Of a stretch of 64,000 nucleotides of DNA, positions 20,441-32,260 are shown in pieces (positions within the stretch are counted from its first letter, which is position 1; each line of letters opens with the position of its first letter). The stretch is from positions 120,890,071 to 120,954,070 of the forward strand of contig NC_045435.1 in assembly GCF_002776525.5 (NCBI RefSeq), read 5' to 3'. This stretch comes from Piliocolobus tephrosceles (Eukaryota; Chordata; Mammalia; Primates; Cercopithecidae). The translations under genes were made by a program, and so were the position numbers. The notes beneath the pieces are model-generated. The model ran no database searches. It was not told the origin of the DNA and saw nothing but the letters and a program-made list of their open reading frames with translations.

Positions 20441-23400
20441 TTGTTTCTTTTTTATTGCTAAGTAGTATTGAATTTCATTCTAGGGGCAAGATTGTGGAAC
20501 CCACCATAAGGAGTTCAACTTTTTCTTATTGTCAAGTCAATCATTTTATCATGTGATCTGAATTACACACATGCACACACACACACACAAGTTCACTCTA
20601 GTTGTAGCTGTTCTGTGGATAATAGGTAAGAGTAAAAGGATTAATAAAGGTAGAATGGTTAGGAAGCTAGAGTTGTAGTCAGACAGAAGATACAGTATTG
20701 CATTTTGGGGATACCGATGGTGGATGTGGAAATAAAGGAACAAATACAATATATACTTGCAAGGTGAGTTGATAGGATTTGTGGTACAGGACATTTTAAA
20801 AAATTAATTTCCACTGACTTTGAGATTTCTGAGGGTTTAGATGCCACTGGATCACTTTGTTTTTATAACCCTAGTTTTCTACTAAGTGAGCAGAGTAACT
20901 ATATAATTGTATCCTGTTACTCATTCCTAATAGGAAAGCATATTTAAGATGTGAAAAAATGATGTTATATGTCTTACGTCTTTGCCAATGGATATCTTAA
21001 AATCCACTCCAATAGTCAATGACAATAGAACAAATGTTGAAAGATTGACAGACATCTTTCAGTGTACACTTATAGTAGGTGTTATACTGCATTGTTGAAT
21101 AATTTATAAAATTTGTTGATATTTTTGGTTGTTTTCTATTTTTATTTATATTCTCTAACTTAGTAGTGTATAGAATAAGAATTGAGAGAGTGATTACAAA
21201 ATAGCAGTGAGCAATAATCTGATTTATTTAAATTGCAGTCTGATTTATAATACATCTAATTAGAGATTTTTCTCTTTCACACACTCTCTTATTTCATAAA
21301 GGACTGCTTTATATTCTGAACTTAAAAGCTATTTGATAACTTTTTACAATTTTTACATAATGTATGTTAATTCTGTTACATGAGTCAAATGGAATCTGTG
21401 GGTAGGTGTAAATAAAATATTTCATTTTGTGTATGGCTGTCCTGCTTTACAAATATCACTTAGGCATAATTTAGATTCATTGTAGGAGTTAATCATTTAC
21501 AGAATATGTTATATTTCAAGTTGAGGAAAAAATGATTTTACTCAGAGTTACTTCAGCTGTTTGCAAACAATAAAATTTTTAGAATATATATAATTATATA
21601 AATGATTTACTTTATAAATTAACTAATTCATAAAAATTATATAAATACTTTTATAAGTCTTATAAACTTTAATTTTTAATTTAATTTTATAGAGTTTATA
21701 AAATTTATAAACATTAAAACTTTTGATGTGATTTTATTCATATGCAATATTTAAATTATTTAAACATTAAGAAAAGGATTAAAAGTCATATCAAATATTC
21801 TTATTCATGGTTTATATATGTCCCTTAATTTTCATAATATGCACAAATACACATATAATCATGGACGGTAGAAAATACAGGTAATATTTTGCAGAAAAGT
21901 AGAATAGTTGAACGAAAGTATGATAAATAAATGCCTCTGGGGTAGTAATTATTTTGTTTTCATGTTTACTTGATCTGCTCTGTTTGCCTGGATCTTAATG
22001 GAACAATCTACTCATCAAGATTAAACATTCATGAGTCCCTTTAAAGCAGGTGTTTAGTTTTCCCAGCTGTGACTATGGCAGTTCCAAAAAAAAATTTATA
22101 GAGAAAGTAAAGCTCTCATAAGGAAGTGTGTCTTTTACATATGTTTAATTAGCTTGCAAGATTCCCACTGAATTTCACCAAAGTTGAGCTAGTAACCAAA
22201 ACACCTGTTTGACTTTGAAGACAACTTTTAACAATTACTTTCTGACTTGTCCATTTTCAAATAAAATTAAAAATAGAAAATATACCCTAAAATTTAAAAT
22301 TATGGGCTAATTATCTCAGTTCCTCTGGTATTTATTGCTGTAACATCTATCTAGGGATAATCACTGGATATTAATAGGTCAAAGAGCATTTATGGAGTTT
22401 TCTTTACAATTTAGAATTAAAGTATTAGTTTAATTGTGATTATTTTCAAATACAATTAACAAGGAGATCTTAGTATTTAATATTTTAATATTTTAATTAT
22501 TTTTAACAAGTTGTTAGAATCTCTAATTTTATTTCATTGTATCAAGTAATATCTAGCAAATTAAAATAGAAGAATAATGTTAAATATATTTTTCAATTTA
22601 AATTAGTGTTTTTCAACCTGGATGTATTTTTGGGAAAAATACATAAATGCATGGATTTATGTATTTATACATATATGATTTATGGATATATAAATATATA
22701 AACATAAATCGAAATATATACATGAACATATATACATGTATTTATGTATATGTGACTATAAAACTGTTATATATACATATACACATATATTACAAAACAC
22801 ATATTACCAATAATTCTGAGCTTGAACACTGAGGCCATTTTAAAATAAATGCAATTACTCTTTTTTCCCAATTTTGTGTTGTTATCCATTGCATATAGCA
22901 CACTATTGCTATACTAAACCCCTTGCTAAAAACAATCACAGGCTGAGAAACCAATAAAGGATAAATACAATGACCAGAATCCTTCTTTGACTCTTCTCCA
23001 CAAATATGACTTTTTTTTTTTTTAATTTCTAGACATCCAGAACCATTTTGTTGTAGAGAAGTTGCCGCTCGCTATCTCGGAGTGGTCTCTTATTATTGAC
23101 TTATTTTAGACCTGCTTAATCTTATAAATATGTACTTAATTATATATTTTAATTACAAATAAACTAAAATCTTGTTGTAAAATTAGTTGTGATTCACCAC
23201 TTCTCTAAAAGTAATATGAGGTTTCCATGATTATCCCAGGTGTTTGTTTTCAAGACCGTGTACAATTTTAAAGAATATTGTAATAATAAATAAAACTCTT
23301 GAGATAAAATTCTCATTCTCAAAATATGATGGTTGCTTAATTAAGTTGTTATGGATGTAGTTTTTATTTCCTGTAATATCAAGTGGCTTTCAGTAGATAA

Positions 23401-23974
23401 TTTTTAATCACACCAGTGACAGTAATTCATGGAAATTAGAGCCCAAAACAACAACCACAAAAATTCCCAACATTAGGATCTCGATAAATACAATATAATT
23501 GATAATATGGTGCCCAATGCAAACTTTAGAATTTATGTTATACACAGCATATGATGGGGACCACACTCCTCATGTTATAGCATGAAAAATTACATTAGAA
23601 AATATTATAAATAAGTTGACAATGAAAATATAAATATACCTAGGAGAAATGCATGAATTAAAAGCATTATATTTTATAATGCTCCTTCCCTATTTTAGAA
23701 TTATGCTTGTTTTTCTCATACTATTCTATTCTGGGTTTTATAAAATGTTTACGGTTTTCTTTATCAGCTGTAAAAAATTATGCTATTTTCTGAAAACAAT
23801 ATTTTGAAATTCTATTAGATAATATATATCAATGCGGTATTATTTTGAATTTTGCATTATCTTTAAACCAGCACAAACTGAGAGAATCCTGAGATATATA
23901 ATCACAAAGAAAGTAAAGCAGTCATTTATTGTTAGCTGTCTTTTGTTGTTGTTGTTGTTATATTTTTATTTGTT
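20441..23974. other. AT-rich intergenic DNA, no gene seen
   Basis: No usable frames. It contains a (CA)n microsatellite at about 20,566-20,588, very AT-rich stretches at 21,580-21,720 and an AT/TATG-rich tract at 22,640-22,800. Confidence 0.6.
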
Positions 23975-24194
23975 TGTTTTTTTGAGACAAAGTCTCACTT
24001 TGTTGCCCAAGGTGGAGTGCAGTGGACCAATCTCGGCTTACTGCAAATTCTGCCTGGATAATTTTTGCATTTGTAGTAGCAATGGGGTTTCACTATGCTG
24101 TCCAGACTGGTCTGTAACTCCTGAGCTCCAAGGATTCCCCTGCCACTGCCTCCCAAAGTGCTAGGATTACAGGTGTGAGCCACCATGCCTAGCC
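23975..24194 (-). mobile_element. Old Alu with internal deletion
   Basis: Complement of an Alu. 'gagacaaagtctcactttgt' at left and 'gtgagccaccatgcctagcc' at right are recognisable, but about 80 bp is missing after 'ctgcaaattctgcctgg', so it is only about 220 bp. Divergence suggests AluJ or early AluS. Confidence 0.85.
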
Positions 24195-27100
24195 TATTAG
24201 CTGGGTTTTTAGTTAACCCTATGGTAGAGCTCCAGTGTGCTTAGCTGGAACACAAAAAAGGCAGCTTTCCCCTATCCTGGGCAGTCTGAAATCTGAAAAT
24301 TTATTTTTTATTGACATTCAAATAAAAGTTTTATATTTGTTTCCTGATTTATTTTACACCAATTATTGTTTACTTACCTGCTATTTATTGGCACCCTTCT
24401 GAACAGCAGAGAAAATAAAAATTAAAACTTCTCCCTTCCTGTTGTTTGTATTCTAGTGAGGAAGGAGGGGAGATAGACATGTAAGCAATTAAAAGATTGA
24501 TTACATCACGTAGTAGGGAAATAATGATGTCCAATGCTTGAATTTTTAATGGAGAGCTGAAGAGAGAGAAGATGTAATGATTGGTGCAACATATCTGCTA
24601 CATCAGAGTTCAGCTCATCAACCCTTAATAAACCAGGGCTTTAGCTCATTAACCCTAGATGGTTGAGCTTGGGACATAAAGCAAAATAGAAGGTTGTTGT
24701 AGAAAGCAGCATTTAACATATGAAATACATATGGAGAAGGGGAGAGAAAGAAGAGAGAATGAATGAAATTAAAAATAGGGAGTAGTAGGGGTTACTTCTA
24801 AAAGGAGAAGGCCTAGATATTTGTGTCCTTCAGAGTGGTGCAAATTATAAAGTAAGAAAGACAATCAATTCTAACTAAGGGAATATAAGAAATTAAGAAG
24901 CATCTTAATTAGAAATTAATGAGCATCTTTCATGAGGAAATGGAGCATGCTACTATTTCCACTAGTTCTATCATCTTGATAGAAAAAATGTGCAAGCAAA
25001 AGAGTTCTTTACAACTAGGATGTAGCTGCAAAAATTAAAAATAAAAAGAAAAGATTAAAAGTAAGAAAATCAAAGAACATGGCCACCACTCTCACAACCC
25101 TGATTATGTTAGAGGAAGCATCAAAAAAGACCATAACTATATATATCACAAAACTGAACTTAGCATACCAACATTACCCATTGTCATGACAGCTCAAGGA
25201 TTTTACTATCCTAAAACCTGAATAACCCTTTTCCCTAGGGCTGGAGTGACTTGACCATTTCTTGAAGACTGGGAGAGGATGATGTGGAGGAGTCTTGAGT
25301 GCTCTCTAAAAATTTAACAAAGGTTCTATTTTAAAGGAGTTCCGTTGTCTGATACATAATCTAGCAGTTACAAATACGTTAGAGATACTATTATCAAAAA
25401 AAATTTTTTTTGAGAAAAGAATACTATACTCCTAGGCATACTAGGTGGAGGACAAATGAAAGATGATTCCCTTCAGTCATTACAATTATACTTCTTATTA
25501 CTTATTTGGTGAAGTTCAGACCCTTAATATCTGTTGTTAAAATGTGTCTCACACCAGTTTATTCACACTTAATACTTTTAATAATGGCTTTTATTATTTG
25601 TAACATTTTAAACCTGATTATCAGATATTAGTGTAACCTTGAACTACACATTTTTCTTATAAAAGCTTCTGTAATTTTCAAGCATGCATGCATAGACACA
25701 CACACACACAAACACACATACCATATATATAGTTTATAATTATTCAAATTTTATACACAAAATCCCTTGGGCTCAGTGTAGAGGTAAGACAACTGCCAAG
25801 TTTTGCAAACATTATAAGGAATGGAACCAGAACTGAAATCCAGGTCTCATTTCAAAGCCTCTGTGATTTTTACTGACTAGAATTTTCAGACGTGATGGCA
25901 ATGATAATCCCTTATCTCCTATAGCATTCTTTACTTTAGAAAGCATTTTTATTTCTTTTATGTCGGGTAATCACATCATCAGCTCTGAGTAGGTAGTACA
26001 AGCATTTTATTCCCATTTGACAGGAAAATAATTTTGAATATCAAAGTGTTATACAAATATAATGTGGTATTATTGGTATTTGTGAAAAATAAACTTGAGT
26101 GGCAAACAATTGAAACACAATTTTTACCGCACCAATCTTCTGTTGTCTATTATAAAATTCCATTGATTTTTATAAGCTGTCTAGGACTAAGTTGACAGTA
26201 TAATTTAGTGATGAAATACAGTCCAACTTGATGGTAAAGTTGTCAGAAGAATGAAATATGTAAGTACCAACATTTGCACCTAAAACTTAGTTGTTAAAAT
26301 GAAATGTTGCTTCAGGACACCAAGCTCCATTGCTTTAAAATACGTTTTTATTTTTCACACAATGCAATCTTTTCAAATTCCCGAAGTTAAATGAAGCATA
26401 GATTGGGGACATCCACCATTCTCATCACAGCTGCTAAAACATCATGGAACACATTGCAAGCTCAATGGAAAAGAAATTAACTGCCCATCTGTGCAGTGTA
26501 TATTTTTTGGCTTCTCATGCTTGATTAGCAGGAGGATTTTTAAACATGTGATAATCCAATCATTTCACAGAGATTTTGTGTGAAATCTGGACATGAACTA
26601 TAAAACATAAGACCTTTACTTTACCTGGAATCTTATAAAAAAGCAAGTAGAACCTGTTTCAAGAATAAGTTATAATATTGCAATTTAAGAAAATATTTTA
26701 GAGAACTAGTGTCAAGAATAAGTTACAATATTGCAATTTAACAAAGTATTTTGGAGAACCAGTGTCTCTGAATCAGATAGTTAAGGATTAACAGCCTTAA
26801 AACTAGCATTTGAAGGACATTAAACATGGGCCATTCAGGGTGCAGGGATAAAGTAATAGCTCTCAAATGGGAAGGAGGTTATTATTTTTTTCATGACAAA
26901 AATACAAATGCAGGCAGGGAATCAGATAGTTTGTATATGGCTTTGCTAGTCTGCATTAAAAAATTACTCTCAAACCAGGCATGTATTCTGTCTTAGCCTA
27001 CAGAAAACTCTTTTCAAACCAGTAAACAGCTATAATCAAGGGACTTTTAACAGTAAATATATAGAAAAAATAGTTGAAATTTGGTAGTAATTATAAAAAG

Positions 27101-27734
27101 CAATAATCAATGTAATGGGACAATTTATGACTTAAAATTATTGAGATATTTTAATGTTATTTATATTCTACACAATGTACAGTCTGAAGAAGGACTAGGA
27201 GATGGTGACGTAAATGTGTAGCATATTCATGTTCAGTCAGTCTTTCTCATTTGTCATCTGTGTACTTCATGGAACAGAAAGAGAAAACTTTGAAAAATTC
27301 AAAAGATAAGGGAGAGACAGATATTCCAAGTCAAAAAGTAAACTCTTTACTTTGAAACCAATAGCGGAGAGGTAAAATATTTGGCAAGATATTCCATGTC
27401 ATGCAGACCTAAAAAAAGAGTTATTTAGGCAATTTTCAGCCTCTCTTTTTTTAAAAAATAAACAACTGAAAATAATAGTTCTTTCAATATAGTAAACATT
27501 CAAATTATCTCTAAATCTCAGCTACTTTCCATCTACATATAAGGAAGAATTTTAGAAGAAAATGAGCTGCAGCTTTGCTATAACAGAAGCTAGGGTCATA
27601 AGTTACAGCAAGCGAGAACGGAATGGGAATAGGAATCAACTAACCAACCAGGTGAACTTTGAATGTAATTTAGAAAATGTGCTTTATGATCCAGTTTTTT
27701 TAATTAAAAAATAGTATTTAAAACTCATTCAAAA
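24195..27734. other. AT-rich intergenic DNA, no gene seen
   Basis: Nothing recognisable as a gene. It holds an AC microsatellite (about 25,696-25,722) and the 53-bp tandem duplication listed below. Confidence 0.6.
26659..26764. repeat. Tandem duplication of a 53-bp unit
   Basis: Copies 26659-26711 and 26712-26764 abut exactly. Both start 'tcaagaataagtta' and end 'gagaac(t/c)agtg'. They differ at about five positions. Confidence 0.93.
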
Positions 27735-28055
27735 TTTAGTGACTTACTATAATAAGCTTTTGTTCTCATGCTTCCAGGTCTGTGGATGGGAAGAGGCTTG
27801 GCTAATCTCAGCTGGGCTTGGATGGTTAGCTCTGTTTCAAGCAGTGTTAGGTTCAGCTTCGTTTCATTTGTGGGTTAGCTCCAAGTATATGACGTTTCTT
27901 TTATCTTCCTTAGTTAGAAGTACCCAAGGCATGCTTTCTGATAGAACAGAGGGAGTTCAAGGGCCAAGATAAACTATGCAAGCACATTTTAAATCCTGTG
28001 AAGACACCACAACCATTCATAATCCACTAGCCAAAGCAAATCTTATGACCAGTCT
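27735..28055. repeat. Ancient dispersed-repeat-like segment, family not assigned
   Basis: Phrases such as 'cagctgggcttggatggttagctctg' (with changes) and a terminal 'gccaaagcaaatcttatgacc' resemble a common old mammalian medium-reiterated repeat. The segment at 61,600-61,985 ends with the related 'ggtcaaagcaaatcacatagc'. I cannot name the family. Confidence 0.4.
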
Positions 28056-29062
28056 CTGAATTAGAGAGATAGGAAAATACACTACACAATTATGAGAGGA
28101 GGCACGAAAAGCATTCTGAACAGGTAGGTATTGGAAACAAAGTCATAATATACTACAGATTGACCACATAATTCATGGAAGAAATGTGTAACATGCCTAG
28201 AAATAGTTCTTTGCTGACTGCCATGAAAATAAGAGGCAAAGTGGATACATTGCTTAACTGACTATTTTGTTCTGTGATAAATATCCTAAGAGTTGCATTG
28301 GTCTTATTTTCAACACAAACTAATGGGTCATGGTGAATATAGAGAATCTTTAAAGGAACTGACCATCATAACTATCTGAGGAGGGAAGAGGGAAACTGAT
28401 GCTGAAGAATCTTAGCTAGATATGGAGTGTCCAGGAAGGATTATTTATTTTTGCGTTCAAGTTTTACTCTGACATCAATTTTTCATAGTTTGCTGCCAGC
28501 GGGAAGTATATGTACAGGGAGATATCCAAGAGGAAAGCAAAGTAAACAATCCATAAGTGGGTATTAATATTTTTCTTTTAAATTATTTTTTGAGTTGCAC
28601 TAAACATTGCAACTATCTGGCATGCAACTATAAGAAATGTACAGTCCCTTTCCCAGAGGAGGAGATAGTCTTTGAGTGACATTTACTCTTCTCTTTGCTA
28701 TCTGGTTACTAGATTAATATGATTAAAATGTAAAATACTTCAATACTACAGTATGTAATGAATATATTTTATGTTAGGTAATAAGTGAGTACAAGAGGAA
28801 AGAAAACAAAGATAAGTCAATTTATCATCAATCTATCATCCAACTACATATGTATATATACACACAAACATCTTGAAAGCAAAATGAGGATAAAGTACTC
28901 ATGACAGTCACAGTTCTTATTTTTGTTACTGGTCATGTGGTCATAGTTGGTATTTATAACTACTTTCTTCCACTATTCATTCTGTATTTCTTTTGTCTTC
29001 AGCAAGCACTTCAACTGGTTGTGGTATTTTACCTCTTTACCTGCAGAGGTGACCCAAGCCTT
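28056..29062. other. Intergenic DNA, no gene seen
   Basis: No frame, RNA or repeat that I can support. Confidence 0.55.
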
Positions 29063-29441
29063 CTGCTATGTTCTGAATGTGTCCCTTAAAATATATATGT
29101 TGGAAATTTTATCCTCAATGTAAAAGTGTTGGGAAGTGGGGCCTAATGGGAGATGTTTAGGTCATAAGAGTTCTGCTATCATGAATGGATTAATGGCATT
29201 GTAAGAAGGGCTTACAGAAGCATGTTCCTCTTCTGCCCTTCTGCCATTTAAGGACACATTGTGCATCAACTTTTAACCTTTCACCTGGTGCTGTATGTGG
29301 ATGCAGCAAGAAGTCCCTCAATAGATGATGATGATTTGATGTTGGACTTCCCAGTCATAGGAACTATGAGAAATACACTTCTGTTCCTTATAAATTACTG
29401 TCTGTGGTCTTCAGTTAGAGAAGCATGGAAAGATTAAGACA
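29063..29441 (+). mobile_element. MaLR LTR (MLT1-type)
   Basis: Plus-strand order matches MLT1: 'tgctatgttctgaatgtgtccc' start, 'gtgttgggaagtggggcct', 'atgaatggattaatggcatt', 'gcagcaagaagtccctca', 'tggacttcccag', 'tataaattactgtctgtgg' and a terminal 'agattaagaca'. Probably MLT1A/B-like. It abuts ERV-L sequence of the opposite orientation. Confidence 0.82.
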
Positions 29442-30110
29442 TTTTTATTCCTGAATAGTCTGCTCCATTATTGGAAATGCTTGTTTTAAATTGTAGTTTT
29501 TCATTGACCTTAACCACAGGGCATAAGATTACTAAGAGATTCCCTAAGGGAGCTCCTCTATTAAAGACATACTCTTCCTTACCTCTATTTTGGAGGAATA
29601 GGCCAATTACCCACTGGTATTCAAAATTAATCACTTCAGCAAACACCATGACTTCCCTTTTTTTTCCTCTTGAGGAAGATCAAAGTGACGACATAGTCAT
29701 AAGTTCCAGTTCAACAGAGTTATTACTGTTTTACCTAGAAAGAATTCCATTCTCTGGAACTAAACCATTTTGGCCAGCAGATCATAATGTCACTGGAACA
29801 GGAAGCAAAAATTTTCCCAGTGTGCCATTAGGGGTAATAGCAAGAGGTTCCATTCTCATTTTCATTCCTTGATTCATGGACCTGTGAATCCTGGTTACTG
29901 GAAAAAGAGAACTTTACACTGGATGTTGATTCAGAGCACATACACTTCCTGGAGATACTTTCTGAAGCCCTACAAGATACTGCCAGCAGCTCTAACTGAA
30001 TCTTTAAATGGCCGTTTCATAAAACCAGCTACTTACAGCAGGGACATGGTAGAGTCAGTGAATTCCATGAGCGTGAGTTCATTGCCTCACTTCTTTTGTT
30101 CTGAAGTGTG

Positions 30111-30588
30111 TTACTTGATCAGAAGCAATGCTGTATAGAATATTGTAATAATCAATAAGGCATTCTTTAAGTCCATGGGTGGTAGTTTTGGCAGAGGAAT
30201 TACATGCAGGGAAAGCAAATCTATATTCAGAGTGTCTATTTCAAAAAAAGACAAAGCACTGCCCCTTCTATGAGAGAAGCTGATCACTTCAGGGAATGAT
30301 GCCATATCAAAGGCTCAGTGTTGATCTCTACTGCTAGCAGTTTGGACACTTGATAGAGGTCATAACCAAGTTGACCTTGGTAAGTGTGAGTCTCTTTTGC
30401 TGAGCCCTTCCATAACCTCCACCCTTGACACCATGGCCACTCTTTACATGAGCCAGCAGGGAAAGAGGCTGACTAGAATTCACATAAATGGTTATCCTAT
30501 CCACTTGATGGTTAAAATTCTCCTCTTTTGAGGCTATTCTCTGATGAAAATTCGCATGAAAAACAATTATTTTTAATGTTTTTGTCAA
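30111..30588 (-). pseudogene. ERV-L integrase remnant (broken)
   Basis: The minus frame 30588-30334 covers the N-terminal zinc-binding region ('GHGVKGGGYGRAQQKRL', ending in a CPNC pair). Frame 30305-30111 covers the catalytic-core start ('IDTLNIDLLSLHV'). They are separated by a stop and a small gap in frame, so no active integrase. Confidence 0.78.
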
Positions 30589-31213
30589 GTCAGAGGGGAT
30601 ATCTCACGCTAAATTTGTTACCAGGTTTTCAATCACATTCTCTTAAATTCCCTGACCACCCAGTCCAATTGTTGACCACAGCCCATGAATTGGTATATGA
30701 CCACAACTCTGGCAATTTTTCCTTCCAAAGAAAGTGAACTACGGTCTCTGTTAAGGCCCCACAGGCTGAAAGTTGTTTTTCCAAAAAGAAGTAGTTATCC
30801 TTGGGAGATGGCAGGGCCTTGTTCCAGAATCCTAAAGACCTTTGCTAATTTTTACTTGTAAGAGACTGTCAAATATTCCAAACAGCATCCCTATCTGCTA
30901 CTGAGACTTCAAGCACCAGATTGATTGGATATGCTGGACCATATGGTCCATGTAGCATAACAACTTGCACAACAGCCTGAACCTGTTGTAGAGTTTTCTC
31001 ATGTTCTGACCAAGCCAAAAGTAGCAGTGTTTGGGGTCACTGGGCAATGATTCAGCATAACATACTCAAGGTATGTTGCCTCTAAAATTCAAAGAGGCCA
31101 GCTAGGTGTTATATCTCCTTCTTCCTTACAGGAGGGGTCTGATGAAACAATATATTCTTTACCTTAGATGGTATATCTTGATATGTTCCACACCACTAGG
31201 CTCCCAGAAGTTT

Positions 31214-31510
31214 TTTTTTTTTTTTTTTGAGACGGAGTCTTGCTCTGTGGCTCGGGCTGGAGTGCAGTGGCCGGATCTCAGCTCACTGCAAGCTCCACCT
31301 CCCGGGTTTACGCCATTCTCCTGCCTCAGCCTCCGGAGTAGCTGGGACTACAGGCGCCCGCCACCTCGCCCGGCTAGTTTTTTTTGTATTTTTAGTAGAG
31401 ACGGGGTTTCACCGTGTTAGCCAGGATGGTCTCGATCTCCTGACCTTGTGATCCGCCCGTCTCGGCCTCCCAAAGTGCTGGGATTACAGGCTTGAGCCAC
31501 CGCGCCCGGC
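31214..31510 (-). mobile_element. AluY, monkey-type, inserted in ERV-L
   Basis: Complement of a full-length young Alu with few changes, flanked by CCAGAAGTTT (31204-31213 and 31511-31520). It has 'gccggatctcag', 'ccacctcgcccggctag' and 'cttgagccaccgcgcccgg', the pattern I link to AluYR of Old World monkeys. Confidence 0.95.
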
Positions 31511-31520
31511 CCAGAAGTTT

Positions 31521-31815
31521 AACTGAGACAGAAATCCCCTAAATTTTAGTCATATTTATTTTCCATCCTCTCAAACCCAAATGCCATACCAATAAAAGTC
31601 TAGGGTAGTTACCACTTTTTGCTAAGTCCAATAAGTATAATGTCATCAATGTAATGAACCAGTGTGATATCTTAGGAAAAGAAAAGGCAATCAAATTCCC
31701 TGGAAGTTAAATTACAAAGTAGTACTGGAGGGTTTATATAGCCCTGAGTCGGGACAGTGAAGGTGTATTACTAGCTTTATCAGCTGAAAGCAAACTGCTT
31801 CTGATGGGCCTTATG
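31521..31815 (-). pseudogene. ERV-L reverse transcriptase remnant
   Basis: The complement at about 31,620-31,660 reads HYIDDIILIGLS, an RT catalytic YIDD box. The fragment is cut at its 5' side by the TATG/TG microsatellite from 31,816. Confidence 0.8.
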
Positions 31816-31955
31816 GATATATACACACACACATGCGCATATATATATATGTATATATGTATATGTATATATGCATATATGTATATGTATATATGTATAT
31901 GTATATATGTATATGTATACATATGTATATATGTATATGTATATATGTGTATATA

Positions 31956-31993
<38 letters not shown>

Positions 31994-32001
31994 CACATTT
32001 A
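31816..32001. repeat. Compound TATATG / TG / TA microsatellite
   Basis: About 185 bp of (TATATGTATATG)n with a (GT)10-like block and terminal (TA)n, in which CA-rich and TG-rich ends are complementary. Reading frames over it (Tyr-Ile-His repeats) are artefacts. Confidence 0.95.
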
Positions 32002-32074
32002 GCAGATCGATAGTTGTATGTTACTGTAGGATTAATTGAAAGCCTAAGAAACCTTAGCATTGCCGGATTAAGAT

Positions 32075-32260
32075 TACAACTGCTTAGATTTAAATTCTGA
32101 ATGGCAGCTTCTATACTTTATTTCTTTGTCAAAAATACTAAACTTTCTGTACCTTAGTCTCTCATCTGTAAAATTGAGATGACAGTAGTATCTAATGTGT
32201 ACATTTACTTTAATCATTGGATCAGCTAACACCAGTTAAAACTTTTAACACAAACCTTGA
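32075..32260 (+). mobile_element. MIR-like SINE fragment
   Basis: 'ctgtaccttagtctctcatctgtaaaattgagatgacagtagtatcta' is a diverged form of the MIR core ('cctcagtttcctcatctgtaaaatggg'), read across several changes. Boundaries are approximate. Confidence 0.55.

Larger units (their letters stand above)
29600..31815 (-). mobile_element. ERV-L (HERVL-type) internal fragment with pol
   Basis: On the minus strand the order is RT (31.8-31.5 kb), a long connecting/RNase H region, integrase (about 30.6-30.1 kb), then post-integrase sequence to about 29.6 kb. Phrases such as 'ccatgggtggtagttttggcagaggaattacatgcaggg' (with gaps) are characteristic of ERV-L integrase, read as complement. An AluY interrupts it at 31,214-31,510. 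No flanking MLT2-type LTR is seen, so this is an internal remnant. Left boundary is approximate. Confidence 0.85.

Noticed and set aside
29471..29872. 133-codon plus-strand frame
   Set aside because: Mostly antisense to ERV-L sequence, with no family features and no plausible promoter or splice context.
31734..32060. Frames of 60-108 codons rich in Tyr, Ile and His
   Set aside because: Translation of the TATATG/TG microsatellite in several phases.
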